Assembly: GCA_963830715.1 (NCBI GenBank)
Contig: CAWHNS010000006.1
Span: 1 to 64,000 of the forward strand
DNA: 64,000 nucleotides
Direction of reading: 5' to 3'
Source: CAVVMA01 sp963830715
Lineage (GTDB): Bacteria; Desulfobacterota; Binatia; Binatales; Binataceae
Every line of letters begins with the position of its first letter. Positions within the stretch are counted from its first letter, which is position 1. The notes beneath the pieces were generated by a model. The model saw nothing but the letters and a program-made list of their open reading frames with translations, had not been told where the DNA came from and did no database searches. This document shows positions 1 through 10,235 of the stretch, piece after piece. The position numbers and the translations under genes were made by a program.

Positions 1-125
1 ATCGGCTATGTATTGCTCCTTCGTACAGTTCCCTGTTCGCCACGCCCGTCCCTCGACGAATCGGGTCCGCAATTCGTGGCACCCATACTGGAAACAGCAG
101 GCGAACCTTGCGCCGGGAGGGGCCG

Positions 126-968
126 ATGAGGGTCACGGAAGCGTGGATTTGTACGGTCGCGGTAGCAATCGCGATTACGACGGCACCGGTGCTGCGCGCG
201 CAGTCTACGCTAGGGGAGCCGATGAAGACGGCGGCTCTGGCTATTCTTCGGCGTCGGCCCCGGCTCCGGTGATCACCGGAGACGCCACCAGGCCTATTCC
301 GACACCGAGCGAAATCCTTCAGAAATACGAAGCGGCCGTGGGCGGGCGCGAGGCGTGGTCCCATTTCACGTCGCGCTACATGAAGGGCATTTACCAGACC
401 GAGGACGAGTCCGGATTCGCGGCGATTGAAATTTTCGCGCAGGCGCCGAACCTGCGGTTCACCAAGATCACGTTTCGCAATGGCATCGCGCTGCGCGAAA
501 CCTGCAACGGCAAAACGGCGTGGATCGAGGGTCCGCGGGGCGGAATTCTGGAGTTGACCGGAGCGGCGCGGGTGGCGTGGATGCACGACTCGGAATTCAA
601 CCGGAGCGTGAACATCCTGCTACAGCTTCCCGCCGGCAAAACGGTCGCGACGGCGCAGGTCAAAAAATACTTCACCTACGTGCTGGACTTCCAGCCTCAG
701 AAGGAAATTTCGTCGAAAGCGTATTTCGACAGCGTGCAGCGGTTTCCCCGTGCGCCTCGACGACACAGTGCACCTCTCAAGTGGCGATTACACGGTACAG
801 ACATTTTTGGACGATTACCGCTCGGTGGATGGAGTTTTCTTTCCGTTTAAGTTGCGCCATGTGGAGCAGGGAGACGTTTATACGGTTCACATAACGAAGA
901 TCGAGAACAACGCGCCGGTGGACAGTTCCCTGTTCACGAAACCGGACGCGGTGATCAACACGCGGTAA
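126..968 (+). CDS. Secreted protein of unknown function, acidobacterial type (frameshifted)
   Basis: I do not recognise a function. The ATG at 126 opens a clean signal peptide (MRVTEAWICTVAVAIAITT, then a cleavage-like VLRAQS). That frame stops near 270, and the mature part continues in a second frame from about 280 to 745, then in a third to the stop at 968, so at least two single-base indels are present. The mature part starts with a PTPSEILQKYEAAVGG segment. This is the pattern of a beta-rich domain often seen in Acidobacteriota, alone or fused to c-type cytochromes, but no CxxCH is visible here. It lies 18 nt before the thioredoxin-like gene on the same strand, so the two are probably co-transcribed. 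The product is likely periplasmic or outer-membrane associated. Confidence 0.55.
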
Positions 969-986
969 CCCGGAGCGGGGCGCGCG

Positions 987-1738
987 ATGAGGGGGCGCTC
1001 ACGACGAAAATTGCTCGCACTCGGGCTGGGAATGCTATCGATGGCGTTCGGTGCGACGGCTGGGGCGCAAAGTCCCACGCCGCACGCGGCGCCTTCGACG
1101 TCCGCAGTTGCTGCGGGGGCCTACGGCAAACCGGCGCCCGCGAACGCTACGGCGAAGCAGGCCACGCCCGCCGCGAATTCGTTCGCGCAAAACGGAGAAA
1201 CGTGGACCCAAGCGGACCAGCCGACTTCACTGGGCGAACTCGCGCGGGCATCACGGGCAAAGAAAAGCACACAGGCCAAAGCCGTGAAGATTTTTGACGA
1301 GCAGAACATGCCTCAGACGCTCCGATTGCCGATAAGGCGAAGCGGCGCCGGGATTTTCGGTGGTAGTTCGTCCGGCGGCAAGGTGACGATTCTGCGATTT
1401 CTGGGCAACGTGGTGCGGGCCATGCCGCCACGCGCTGCCGGGATTAAAGCAGCTTCAGGCCATCTACGGAAGCGACCAAGTGGAAGTCGTGAGCGTGAGC
1501 GAAGACGAAGATGAGGACCAGTGGCGCACGTTCGTCGCGAACAACGGGACGAATTGGGAGCAGAAAATCGATTCGAACCATGAAATGATGCACCAGTACG
1601 GCGCGAACGCGCTGCCGACGTACGTGCTGATCGGGGAGGACGGCAACGTGGTGCGACAGTATGTAGGCGACGACGAAGATGCCGATCGTCGAGCGTATGG
1701 GCGGAGACATCAAGGCCAGCCTCGCGGGCAAATCGTAA
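987..1738 (+). CDS. Secreted thioredoxin/TlpA-like thiol-disulfide oxidoreductase (frameshifted)
   Basis: The N-terminus is a signal peptide (about 27 residues, ending GATAGAQS). An Ala/Pro/Thr-rich linker follows, then a thioredoxin fold. Removing one base near 1,395 restores VTILDFWATWCGPCRHALPG, which holds the catalytic WCGPC motif. The next frame gives the central strand VEVVSVSEDED and the cis-Pro region NALPTYVLIGEDGNVV. A second indel near 1,678 restores a C-terminus ending at the TAA at 1,736-1,738. The family reduces or oxidises periplasmic disulfides, for example during cytochrome c maturation. No start other than the ATG at 987 fits the signal peptide. The function is well supported. 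Whether the gene is really broken or only mis-sequenced cannot be told. Confidence 0.7.
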
Positions 1739-1810
1739 ATGTAAAGGTTCGGTCCACACCGGCGCGCGGGTGCTATACTGACGGGCGAGTCTTTCGGGTG
1801 GAGGTGGGCC

Positions 1811-2926
1811 ATGACCCGTTCGGATTCGCCGTCCTACTCCTTTCTTCACTTCCTTGCGGTTCCCTGCCGCGTTCAGGCTTTTCAGAACGATGCCGCAACG
1901 GCACCCGAGCATCGCTTCACCATATCGGGGAACGTGTATTTGGGCGACACGTCTCATCCGGCCTACAACGTGATGGTTCAACTTCAAGCGGAGGACGGCG
2001 CGGACCGGCTGGACGCGGCAACTAATGAGTCCGGCGGCTTCGTGATTTACGATTTGAAGCCGGCGATGTACACACTCGCGCTCGATGTGCAGGGCTACGA
2101 ACGCGCAAGCGTGTCGGTGGATTTGTCGTTCGCGTCCAGCAAGGGACTGGTGATTACGCTCCAGCCGGTGGAGAGCAGCGACATCTCCCACAAGGCGACT
2201 TCGGTTTCGAGCCACGAGCTCTCAATACCCAAGAAGGCGCGCGATCTGGTGACGTCGGGAAGGGACGGAATGCAACGAGCAACACGATGCCGCCGGCGCG
2301 CTCGACGATTTCAAGCAAGCAATGAGTTTGGCGCCGAATTATTACGAGGCGGAATACGAAGTGGCGATGGCTTATTTGACGCAGGGAAAACGCGACGAAG
2401 CCGCGTCGAGCTTTCAGAAGTCGATCGATATGAGCGACGGAAAGTACGGAGAAGGATTCGTGGGGCTCGGAACGCTGGCGGCGGATCGTAAAGATTACAC
2501 GCAAGCGGAGAAAGAGTTGCGACAAGGCATAACGTTGAGCCCGGATTTTTGGCTGGGGCATTACGAATTGGGGCGGACGCTTTTTCTTGAAGACCGGATT
2601 GACGAAGCGAAGGCGTCGGCCGAACAGGCGCGGTCGCTGGCGCCTGCTGCGCCGATTATTTACCGACTGCTCGCGAACATTCACCTGAAGGAAAAGGACT
2701 ATCGCGCGGCCGAGGCGGACATCGACGAGATGTGAAGCTCGATCCGGACAGCGCCGCGGGGCGCCGGGCGAAGGAATTGCGCGAAGTGGTGGCGCAGAAA
2801 GTGGATTCCCGAGCCCACACCGCCAGCTGGAAATGCGCCGACGCTACAACAGCATCAGTGACGTACGGCTCGCGAACGCGGTCTACGCTCGTTGTCGAGA
2901 GAACGCGGGAATCTCAGCGGCGGTGA
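1811..2926 (+). CDS. TPR protein with N-terminal carboxypeptidase-regulatory-like domain (frameshifted)
   Basis: The first part, from the ATG at 1,811, has a hydrophobic stretch and then a beta-sandwich of the CarboxypepD_reg type (FTISGNVYLGDTSHPAYNVM, later GGFVIYDLKPAMYTLALDV). An indel near 2,270-2,310 leads into a frame with several tetratricopeptide repeats (AEYEVAMAYLTQGKRDEAAS, GLGTLAADRKDYTQAEKELR, YELGRTLFLEDRIDEAKASA, LANIHLKEKDYRAAEADI). Another indel near 2,732 leads into KLDPDSAAGRRAKELREVV. This architecture is common in Acidobacteriota and is thought to mediate protein contacts in the periplasm or at the outer membrane. The end point is uncertain because the last frame runs into the 3' part of the convergent gene. 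Confidence 0.6.
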
Positions 2927-3269
2927 AACCGAGAACGAACATGGGCTGCGGCGCAACGCGGCCCCAGCGAAAAACATTCCAGCGCGCGCGAATGTAATGG
3001 ATTTCAAGCCGCAGCGACAAGTCAAGAATCTGGCTGGTATCGCCTTTGTAAAAACGCTGCGGCATGATCAGCAGCGGCCTTTTCTCCCAGGTTTCTCGAT
3101 CCTCGGATCCCCAAACGGAAAGTTCGACAGACTCCTGCTCGACTTGCGCGGTGATTTCCATCGTGCAGAGGAACGTGCGCGTTTCGCTGGCGGCAAGATC
3201 GAAGATCGAGCCTTCGCCGTCTTCGACGAGGGGCGCGCCAGCCGGGATCAATAGCAGAGAGAGCGGCAT
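2883..3269 (-). CDS. Conserved hypothetical protein (128 aa)
   Basis: This is one of the few intact frames in the first block: 128 residues from an ATG at 3,269. I recognise no family. It reads as a single all-beta domain with alternating hydrophobic strands (FLCTMEITAQVEQESVELSV, then WGSEDRETWEKRPLLIMPQR) and no signal peptide. Conserved-looking aromatic and charged residues (GDTSQILDLSLRLEIHYIRA) suggest a carbohydrate-binding or jelly-roll-like fold, but this is inference only. It lies head-on to the TPR gene, with the 3' ends overlapping by up to about 44 nt, and 59 nt upstream of the aminotransferase stop on the same strand, so it would be transcribed after that gene's region. Confidence 0.5.
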   Translation of the reverse strand: MPLSLLLIPAGAPLVEDGEGSIFDLAASETRTFLCTMEITAQVEQESVELSVWGSEDRETWEKRPLLIMPQRFYKGDTSQILDLSLRLEIHYIRARWNVFRWGRVAPQPMFVLGFTAAEIPAFSRQRA

Positions 3270-3328
3270 ACGTGACCGAGGCGGATTCTAGCACGCGGCG
3301 CGAACCGATGCCGCGTGGTGGCGCGCGA

Positions 3329-4497
3329 CTACTTCCAGGGCGCCGCGAGCGGCTTGAGCTTCGCGAGACGTTCTTCCGCAGCCTGAATGTTTTCTCGGTT
3401 TTGCAGAACGTGAAGCGAAGTTGGGTCCGACCGTCCGCGGGATTGCGATAGAAGCTCGAGCCTGGCACGGCCGCGACACCTATTTCCGTGACGAGATGTT
3501 TCGCGAACACGACATCATCCGGAAGACCGCGAATGCGGGAATGTTGGTCACGATGTAGTAGGCGCCGAACGGCTTGAAGCAACGGAACCCGGCGGTGGTG
3601 AGAATGCCGAGCAGACGTTCACGGCGCGCGACGTAGTCACTGGCGAGCCTCGTATAGTATTCCGCGGGAAATTTGAGCGCCACAGCGCCCGCATCCTGCA
3701 GCGGCGCGGCGGCTCCGACGGTGAGAAGTCGTGACACTTGCGAATGGCGAAGCTGACTTCGGGCGGAGCGATGGCCCAGCTGACGCGCCAGCCGGTAACG
3801 CCGTAGGTTTTCGAAAGCGCATTGATGGTGACGGTGCGCTCGCGCATGCCGTCGAGCGTGGCGATCGAAATGTGCTCGGCACCATCGTAAAGCATGTATT
3901 CGTAGATTTCGTCGGTGATCGCGAGGCAATTCCACCGAACGCAGAGGTCGCGAATCATTTCGAGCTCGGCGCGATTGAAAACTTTGCCGGTGGGATTGTT
4001 CGGCGTGTTCAGGATGACGGCCTTGGTTTTTGGGCCGAAGGCGGCGGCAAGTTCCTCGGGATCGAAATTCCAGTCGGGCGCGCGAAGTTTCACAAAGCGT
4101 GGCGTCGCTCCGGAGATGATTCCGCTGGGCTGTAATTTTCGTAGAACGGCTCGAAGATGACGACTTCGTCGCCCGGATTAATGATGGCCATCATGGTGGA
4201 CATGATCATTCGTGGAACCACAGCAAACCGTGATTTCGCGCTCCGGATCGATGGCGATGCCGGTCCGCTCGGCCGATTTCGCGGTGATCGCGTCGCGGAA
4301 ATTTTTCGCGCCCCAGGTGATGGCGTACTGATTGATGTCCGCGGAGATGGCGTCCTCGGCGGCGCGCTTGATTTCGGCGGGCGCGGGGAAATCCGGAAAG
4401 CCCTGGGAAAGATTCACAGCTTTATGGGCGATGGCCAGACGTGTCATCTCGCGAATGACGGATTCGGTGAACAGCGCGACTTTTCGCGACAGCGCGA
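3329..4497 (-). CDS. Class I/II PLP-dependent aminotransferase (frameshifted)
   Basis: Fold-type I aminotransferase. The N-terminal part reads FTESVIREMTRLAIAHKAVN followed by LSQGFPDFPAP, the usual substrate-lid region. The middle carries the PLP-site segments NTPNNPTGKVFNRAELEMI and ITDEIYEYMLYDG, and the lysine-bearing loop ALSKTYGVTGWRVSW with the Schiff-base Lys. The C-terminal domain follows in other frames (AEYYTRLASDYVARRERLLG, GFRCFKPFGAYYIV), ending LKPLAAPWK at the TAG at 3,329-3,331. Breaks lie near 4,200, 3,720, 3,560 and 3,400. The sequence resembles aspartate/kynurenine-type aminotransferases, but substrate cannot be read from it. The start is unclear: no ATG lies upstream of the MTRLAIAHK methionine near 4,446, and the conserved lead sequence runs back close to the transglycosylase stop at 4,500. 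Confidence 0.7.
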
Positions 4498-4499
4498 TG

Positions 4500-6733
4500 C
4501 TACTTGCCGCCGTGGCCGGTTGCGGTTTTGCGGGATTCATTGGGCTCCCCGTACAGCTTCCTGTAAATCTCGGCGTTGCGTGTGACCAGTTCCACGTATT
4601 CGCGCGTTTCGGTGAACGGAATCGAATCGACAAATTCGGCGGGCTCGCGATAGGACTGGCCCACATTCCACTGCGAAACACGCGTTTCGCCAGCATTGTA
4701 CGCGGCGAGAGCGGATTCGTCCGTGCCATAACTCTTGCGGAGGCCTGCGTAGTAGATGGTGCCGATGCGGATGTTGAAATCGGGATCGACGAGAAGCGAC
4801 GAGGAATACCGGACGCGATTGCGCTGCGCGAGTTTGCGCGCGGTTTTGGGCTCAAGCTGCATCAGTCCGTAGGCGTTGGCATAGGAGTGGGCGTCGGCCG
4901 CGAATGCGGATTCCTGGCGGATCAGACCGGCGGCGAGCATCGGATCGACGTCGACCTGTGCGCCCGGCGGCGGATTGAGGTTGAAACGGCAAGGCGTACG
5001 CGCGAAGCCACACCTCGCGCGGAACGTCAGCAAGGGGGCGCGCTTCGAGCTGCGGGTACATCTGCCGCACGGTGACGATGGCCGCGCCTACGTGGCCGGC
5101 GTTGACGGCGTCCTGCGCGGCCTCGAGCAGCAGACGCGGTTCGCCGGTGGCGGCATACGCGGCACGAAGTTCGAGTTCGGCGGACGCGTCGAACGCGATG
5201 GATGCGAGGGCATCGGCGCGGGCTTTTCGCTTTGCCGCCGCGGCGGAATCGTGTCGCCGAGGCGCTTGACGGACGGAACCGGAGGAATCGTTTCGAGCAC
5301 GGGGGCTGCCGCGCCGGGACCGTGGCCGATTACGCGAAATCGAGCGGTGGCGAGCTGCGTGAAGTAGTTTTGCGGGGAAGCGCTCCTGCAACTTCTGGTA
5401 GTAAGCGCGAGCGAGTGCGACGTTGTCCGATTCTTCGGCGAGGCGGCCGAGCCAGTAAAGCGCGTCGGATGTGTACGGCGAGGCTGGAAAACGGTAGAGG
5501 TGCTTGACGGCAAGATCAGCGGCGTCGGGCTGGCGCTTGATGATCGATGCCCACACGACGCGCCAGTCCGCGTTGTTCGCATCCACGGACGACGGAAAAG
5601 AATCGACGAGGCGCTTGTAGTAGGTGGCGGCGCGGTCGCGATCCAGCTCAACCCAAAAGTAATTACCAGCGAGAAAGTAGGCGGATTCGGTCGAACTGCT
5701 TTGGGGAGCCCGGGCGGCGGCGGATTCGATCGCAGCAAGCATGTCCGCTTCCCTGCCCTGGATGCGGTAGTGATTGGCGACGATGTAGTAGCGCTCGGCG
5801 TCGACGTCGGGATCGGAAATGCTGAGGGCGACGATCGAAACGGGGCTTGCGCCCAAGGCGAGGCCGCAAGCGAGAACGCGAAGTTCGGCGCGCTCTTTTT
5901 CGGCGCCGGTGGCTTCGGAAATGATGCGGGAGTACTCGTTGCGCGCGTTGCTCCACTGATGCGCGCCATAGATTGTGTTGGCGTGCTCGAGCTGATGCTG
6001 AAGCGACATAGCCGGAAATTTTCCGCCGAGGGTTCCGCGGAGGCTGTCGAGCCTTTCTTCGGCTTTCCCCGCGACGTCGCTGGTCGGAAATTTCAGATAA
6101 ATTGCCTGGTAATCGACAGCGGCTTGTAAGGGCTGCGAAAACGCGGCGTGCGCGTCGCCGCGAAGAAGCAGGAGCGCGGGTTTGTCTTTGGTTTCAGGAT
6201 AGAGATCGAGCGCAGCCACGGCTTCGCCAGCTTGCCCTGTGGCGAGCGCGGCAGTGGCGAGGCCTTGTACGGCCTGATCGGTGAGGACGGAGTCAGGATT
6301 TTCTTTGCGGTACTGCTTGAACTGCGCGAAAGCTTCGGGGTTACGGTTCTGTTCAAGATTTGCCTGGGCCGTGTAGAAGAGCGCGTAGTCGTGCAGGAGC
6401 GGATCGGCTTCCGCGCGGCTGAGCCACTGCGCAGCCTGGGGATAGTGCGATTTCCGAGATCGTAATAGCCGAGCGCCAGGCTGCGCGCGCAGAAGTGAGG
6501 CCCGCGGACTTCTGATTCGCGATGGCGCTCAACTTCGCATATGCGGCCGAAGCGTTCTTCTGTTTCAAATCGCGCGACAGTTGCTCGAGTTGTTTTGATG
6601 ACGCTGTATTGGCGGCGTGAGGCGCGAAAGCGGCGCGAGTTTTCTTTTTTGTTTGCGCAGATGCAGGTTTTGGCGCTGCGGATCCGGCGAGCGACAAAAG
6701 AAAGACAAAACTCAAAGCGAAGGTAAAGCGCAC
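4500..6733 (-). CDS. Soluble lytic murein transglycosylase (Slt-type, frameshifted)
   Basis: The GTG at 6,733 opens a signal peptide (MRFTFALSFVFLLSLAGSAA). A long helical superhelix of TPR-like repeats follows, rich in paired helices such as YYIVANHYRIQGREADMLAA and DALYWLGRLAEESDNVALAR. The C-terminal lysozyme-like SLT domain has GLIRQESAFAADAHSYANAY with the catalytic Glu, then GLMQLEPKTARKLA and AAYNAGETRVSQW, all family hallmarks. The total of about 740 residues is typical of Slt70-like enzymes. It cleaves peptidoglycan between MurNAc and GlcNAc in the periplasm, forming 1,6-anhydroMurNAc. Breaks are visible near 6,470, 6,360, 6,210, 5,370 and 5,020. The alternative ATG at 6,740 is in a frame without the signal peptide. 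Confidence 0.78.
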
Positions 6734-6768
6734 ACTCCATTTTAGCACGGACGTATTTGACCGAGTCT

Positions 6769-7595
6769 TTAACGGTGCAGGACGGGTGACGGATACGGAT
6801 ACTCGCCGAGCGCGTTGCTGTCGCCTCCGGCCAGGATCTCGACCATCCAGTGATGGAAGTAGTCGACCGGATGATCCTGAATGGCGCGGAAGCGGCGGTC
6901 GTATTCCTTTCGAGCTTTGTCGATGTCGACTCTCAAGCCGCGTGCAGATGTCCTTGTGCTCGCGCCCGGCGCGCACTTCCTTGGGCTGAAGCAGCTTGAT
7001 GTCCTGCATGGCGACTTTGGCAACGCGGTTCGCGCGCTTGTGCATGTCCTGAAGCTCGGTGGGCAGAGCGGCGACATCGAACGCTTTAAGTTTTTCTTCG
7101 GCGACCGGTGCGGCAAAAACTTCGTCAGGAACTTCGACGGAGGGATGCTCTTCGACGTGAGCTTCGGCGGCGATTTCGTCCGCGGGCGTTACGGCGTGTG
7201 AATGAACCGGTTCGGGCTCGTGTACGGTCTCGGGAGCTTCGTCGACCACCTCTTCGACGGTTTCCGCTTCGGCGCTCACGTCAACCGCAGGAGCGGGATC
7301 CTCGACGGCAGTCGCCGACCCTTCTGCGGCATGTTGTTCGCGCGGATTTAGCGCCACAGCAACAAAATTCGAAAGGACAGAAAGTCCGGCTGCGAGCGCC
7401 GAAGCTGCGGTCTGGGCGCGAAGGAGCGACGGCAGAGCATTGCTGGGGCGGCTGGACGCGCAAGCAGCCACCAAATCGGCGCAGGCGTGGTGCAGTTCGT
7501 CGGCGGTGCGCTGAAGCGGTGCCAAATTATCGCGAAGTGCGCGAGAAACGGCCTCTTCCAGGGCGTGTTCGAGCGACTTTTTGCCTAGCGGTCAA
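6769..7595 (-). CDS. Ala/Glu-rich hypothetical protein (frameshifted)
   Basis: No family recognised. The N-terminal 80 residues form amphipathic helices (LEHALEEAVSRALRDNLAPL, LLRAQTAASALAAGLSVLSN). A long acidic Pro/Ala/Val/Glu linker follows (residues about 85-160). The C-terminal helical module reads TELQDMHKRANRVAKVAMQD and IKLLQPKEVRAGREHKDI, then, after an indel near 6,945, YDRRFRAIQDHPVDYFHHWM and ILAGGDSNALGEYPY. The layout of two helical ends joined by a disordered linker is common in acidobacterial genomes. The start is inferred: a TTG at 7,593-7,595 lies a short distance downstream of a good sigma-70 promoter, and one extra base near 7,587 must be removed to join it to the frame. 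Confidence 0.45.
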
Positions 7596-7615
7596 GGGGA
7601 CTTTGCCTCAATTTA

Positions 7616-7644
7616 ATTATGAAAACGGTGCTCAGGGGTGTCAA
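7616..7644 (-). promoter_or_regulatory. Sigma-70-type promoter
   Basis: On the minus strand a perfect TTGACA (7,644-7,639) is followed after exactly 17 nt by CATAAT (7,621-7,616). It lies about 20 nt upstream of the inferred start of the Ala/Glu-rich gene and points at it. This places the true 5' end of that gene inside block 1, and so the block 1/block 2 joint upstream of the promoter. Confidence 0.6.
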
Positions 7645-7676
7645 CGCAGATTCCCCGGAGGCGTTCCTAGGGGTTA
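7645..7676. other. Probable chimeric joint between block 1 and block 2
   Basis: To the left, block 1 ends just upstream of an apparently complete promoter. To the right, a gamma-glutamyltransferase reading leftward is cut in mid-protein: its frame runs through the conserved DDLKSWSP and then into unrelated residues that stop at about 7,585. Base composition also changes here, from moderately GC-rich to a very GC-rich block with G/C in most third positions. No transposase, recombinase or tRNA marks the spot. Confidence 0.55.
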
Positions 7677-8556
7677 GCGGGGACCAGCTCTTGAGGTCGT
7701 CGGCCGACAGCTTGCCGGGCTGGAACGGCGCCTCGCGCACCGCCTTGACCACGTCGCGGCCGATCTCGCCCTCGTAGAAGACCTTGGGCCCCTGCTCGGC
7801 CAGCAAGCGGAAGGTGCGTCCCAGGTCGGGGTTCTTGCGCAGCTCGCCCAGCTCCGGCACCGAGCCGTCGTCGTGGAGGAACAGCTTTTTCGACTCCGGG
7901 AAGCGCAGGAAGCGCGTCTGGTGGACTGCGATGGCCACCTGCAAGCGCGGCGTGACGCCGCTGCCGTCCTCCGCCAGCCGGATGGCGGGCCCCAGCACGC
8001 GGGCCATCGGCAGCTTGCCCCAGCGGCCGTGCGCCAGCCACATCGCGGCGACGGTGCCGGGCACGCCGACCGGCAGCCCTCCCGTCAGCGGCTCGGCGAC
8101 TACTCGTCCCTTCGCATCGAGGAAGTCCTCGCGGCGAGTGGCGGCCGGCGTCTCCTCGCGGCCGTCGATGCAGTAGGTTTTGCCCGTTTTAGCGTCGTGA
8201 TAGACGATGAAGCAGCCGCCGCCGAGGCCGGACGACTGCGGCTCGACGACGTTGAGCGCCATCTGCACCGCGACCAGGGCGTCGATGGCGTTGCCGCCCT
8301 CCTTGAGGACCTGCACGCCGGCGCGGGCGGCGAGCGGGTGCGCCGCGGCGACCATCGCCTTCGGCGCCGTCGTCGCCGCGGGCAGGTAGCGCGGCACATC
8401 GACCGGCTCGGGGAAGTTGCCGGCGTCGGCCGGCGGCTGCGGCAGCTGTCCAAAGGCGGGCTTCATAAAGAAAGTGAACCACAGAGGCACAGAGAACACA
8501 GAGAAGAGGAGGACGAAGGAAAGAAACGACGACGACTGAGCCGGCCGCGTGCGCAT
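7672..8556 (-). CDS. ggt: Gamma-glutamyltransferase, N-terminal part only (truncated)
   Basis: The ATG at 8,556 follows a GGGAGGCG ribosome binding site and opens a signal peptide (FLSFVLLFSVFSVPLWFTFF). The enzyme's N-terminal large-subunit region follows: AAHPLAARAGVQVLKEGGNA, then IDALVAVQMALNVVEPQSSG and LGGGCFIVYHDAKTG, PLTGGLPVGVPGTVAAMWLA, and FRLLAEQGPKVFYEGEIGRD. The family hydrolyses or transfers the gamma-glutamyl group of glutathione in the periplasm. It self-cleaves at a catalytic Thr that should lie about 100 residues beyond the point where this copy breaks off (SADDLKSWSP). The catalytic small subunit is therefore missing, and the fragment cannot be active as it stands. The loss coincides with the joint, so it is probably an assembly artefact. 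The signal peptide is encoded by a dispersed repeat. Confidence 0.8.
8476..8505 (-). repeat. Dispersed CACAGAG-type repeat, left arm of an inverted pair
   Basis: The plus strand reads AACCACAGAGGCACAGAGAA followed by CACAGAG. The sequence recurs in inverted orientation about 100 nt to the right. Such CACAGAGRCACAGAGG motifs are a familiar dispersed repeat in Planctomycetota and some other phyla. Here it lies inside the start of ggt and encodes the Leu/Phe/Val core of its signal peptide. Confidence 0.6.
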
Positions 8557-8580
8557 ACGCTCGCCTCCCTTTCTTGACCG

Positions 8581-8612
8581 AATTCTCTGTGCCTCTGTGT
8601 CTCTGTGGTGAG
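8581..8612 (+). repeat. Dispersed CACAGAG-type repeat, right arm of an inverted pair
   Basis: The plus strand reads AATTCTCTGTGCCTCTGTGT then CTCTGTGGTG, the reverse complement of the repeat family seen at 8,476-8,505. The arms could pair in single-stranded form with a loop of about 75 nt. This arm sits between the ggt start and the stop codon of the kinase gene (8,613), so it may act as a transcription barrier or terminator between them. Confidence 0.6.
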
Positions 8613-10050
8613 TCACTTTCTCAAGACCAGCCAGAGCACGACGAGCGCCACCAGTCCGAGGAACATGCCGGCGGCAATCGTCAGGCCGTATAGCAGCCAC
8701 GGCGGGATGCCGGTGGCTTCGGGCTCGAAGCGGGGACGCCGTTCCACCGGGTCGGCGAGCACGACGCGCGAGGTGCGCTTCGGTTCGGGCGGGCCGGCTC
8801 CGGGATGCCGACCGGGATGGCGTCGGGGATCGGCTCGTCCGGCGGCAGCGCCAGCGGGGCCTCGTCCTTCGGCGGCTCGTCGTCGGCCGGCAGCACGTCG
8901 CCGACGATCTGTTCGGCCGACGGCTCCTCCGCCTCCAGGCGCGCCACCGCCTGCTCGTAGCCGGTGTCCTCGGGGCGGTCGAGCGGCAGGCCCGACCCCT
9001 TGTCGGCCCAACCCATCAACTCGTGGCGCACCGCCGCCGCCGACGGCAGTCGCTGCCCGTGGTCCTTGGCCATCATCCGCTGCACCAACCCGACGAAGCC
9101 GGCCGGCACGGCCGCATTCAGCTGCGCGATCGGCGCCGGCTCCTCGTTGCGGTGGCGGAGGATCTTCTCCTTGGTCGAGCCGCCGGGGAACGGCGGCCGG
9201 CCGGTCAGGGCGAAGTAGATCGTACAGCCCAGCGAGTACACGTCGCAGCGCGCGTCCACCTTCGACGGGTCGGTCGTCTGCTCCGGCGCGATGTAGTCCA
9301 TCGTGCCGACGACGTAGCCCTCGCCGCCGATGACCTCGCGCTCGCCGTGGATTTCGCCCTCCATGAGGGCCAGGCCGAGGTCGAGTACCTTGGCGTGGTC
9401 GTTGGGGGTGATCGATGATGTTCGACGGCTTCAGGTCGCGGTGGATCAGCCCCTGGTTGTGGGCGTGGTCCAGCGCCAGGCAGACCTCGGCGAACAGCCG
9501 GGCCGCGCGCGGCACCGTCAGCGGCCCCTCGTCCTGGATCAGGCGGTAGAGGCTGCGGCCGGGGATGTACTCCATCGCGATGTAGTAAACCCCGCGCGCA
9601 GATGCCGACCTCGTAGGTCCAGGCCAGGTGCGGGTGCGAGACGCGCTGGCACATCTCCATCTCGCGGCGGAAGCGGGCCAGCAAGCGCTCCTCCTCGCGG
9701 GCCTTGCTCCGGCGGCAGCACCTTGAGGGCGACCAGCAGGCCGCCGCGCGCGTCGCGCGCCAGGTAGACGGTGCCCATGCCGCCCTTGGCGATGGGGGCC
9801 AGGACGTGAAACGGGCCCAGGACCAGGCCGAGCGCCGTGCCGGCGAGCAGCTTGCGCGCCTGGAAGCGGGTGAGGCGGCCCGCCTTGACGAGGTGGTCGG
9901 CGACCGCCTCGGGCTCGTTGCGCCGGTCCAGCGGCAGGCTGCGCAGCAGCGCTTGCAGGGCTTCGCGGTCGAGCAGTCCGCTGCGGAGGACGGTCCGGAG
10001 GAAGCCCTCGACCGTGGGCGGCGTCGCGCTGTCGGCGGAGTCTTCGGCAT
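8613..10050 (-). CDS. Membrane-anchored Ser/Thr protein kinase, Gemmata-like (frameshifted)
   Basis: Hanks-type kinase. The N-terminal helical segment (GFLRTVLRSGLLDREALQAL, VADHLVKAGRLTRFQARKLL) is a module common in planctomycete kinases. The glycine loop AKGGMGTVYLARDA and the Lys strand LVALKVLPPE follow, then YIAMEYIPGRSLYRLI, the catalytic loop LIHRDLKPSNII, and, after breaks, VVGTMDYIAPEQTTDPSKVD, DVYSLGCTIYFALTGRPPFP and a final helix R. The tail is acidic and Pro-rich and ends in one transmembrane helix (LYGLTIAAGMFLGLVALVVL). Breaks lie near 9,715, 9,600, 9,410 and 8,800. The ATG near 10,050 is one base out of frame with AEDSADSATPP, so the start needs a correction. The kinase domain faces the cytoplasm. 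The substrate is unknown. Confidence 0.78.
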
Positions 10051-10235
10051 AGCGGCCGGCTCAGAAGGGGAAACGTCCCGCGAAGTGATGAATTGTAAGG
10101 GATGGGCGGAACAGCGTCCAGACGGCCGCGTTCGCCGTAGCCGCCAGCGGGACGGCGCGCTTGCGGTCGCACACGACGACCCGCTAGAATAACTGTACTT
10201 CCGCCCCCGGCCGTGCTCTCCCCGAGGAGCCCCCC

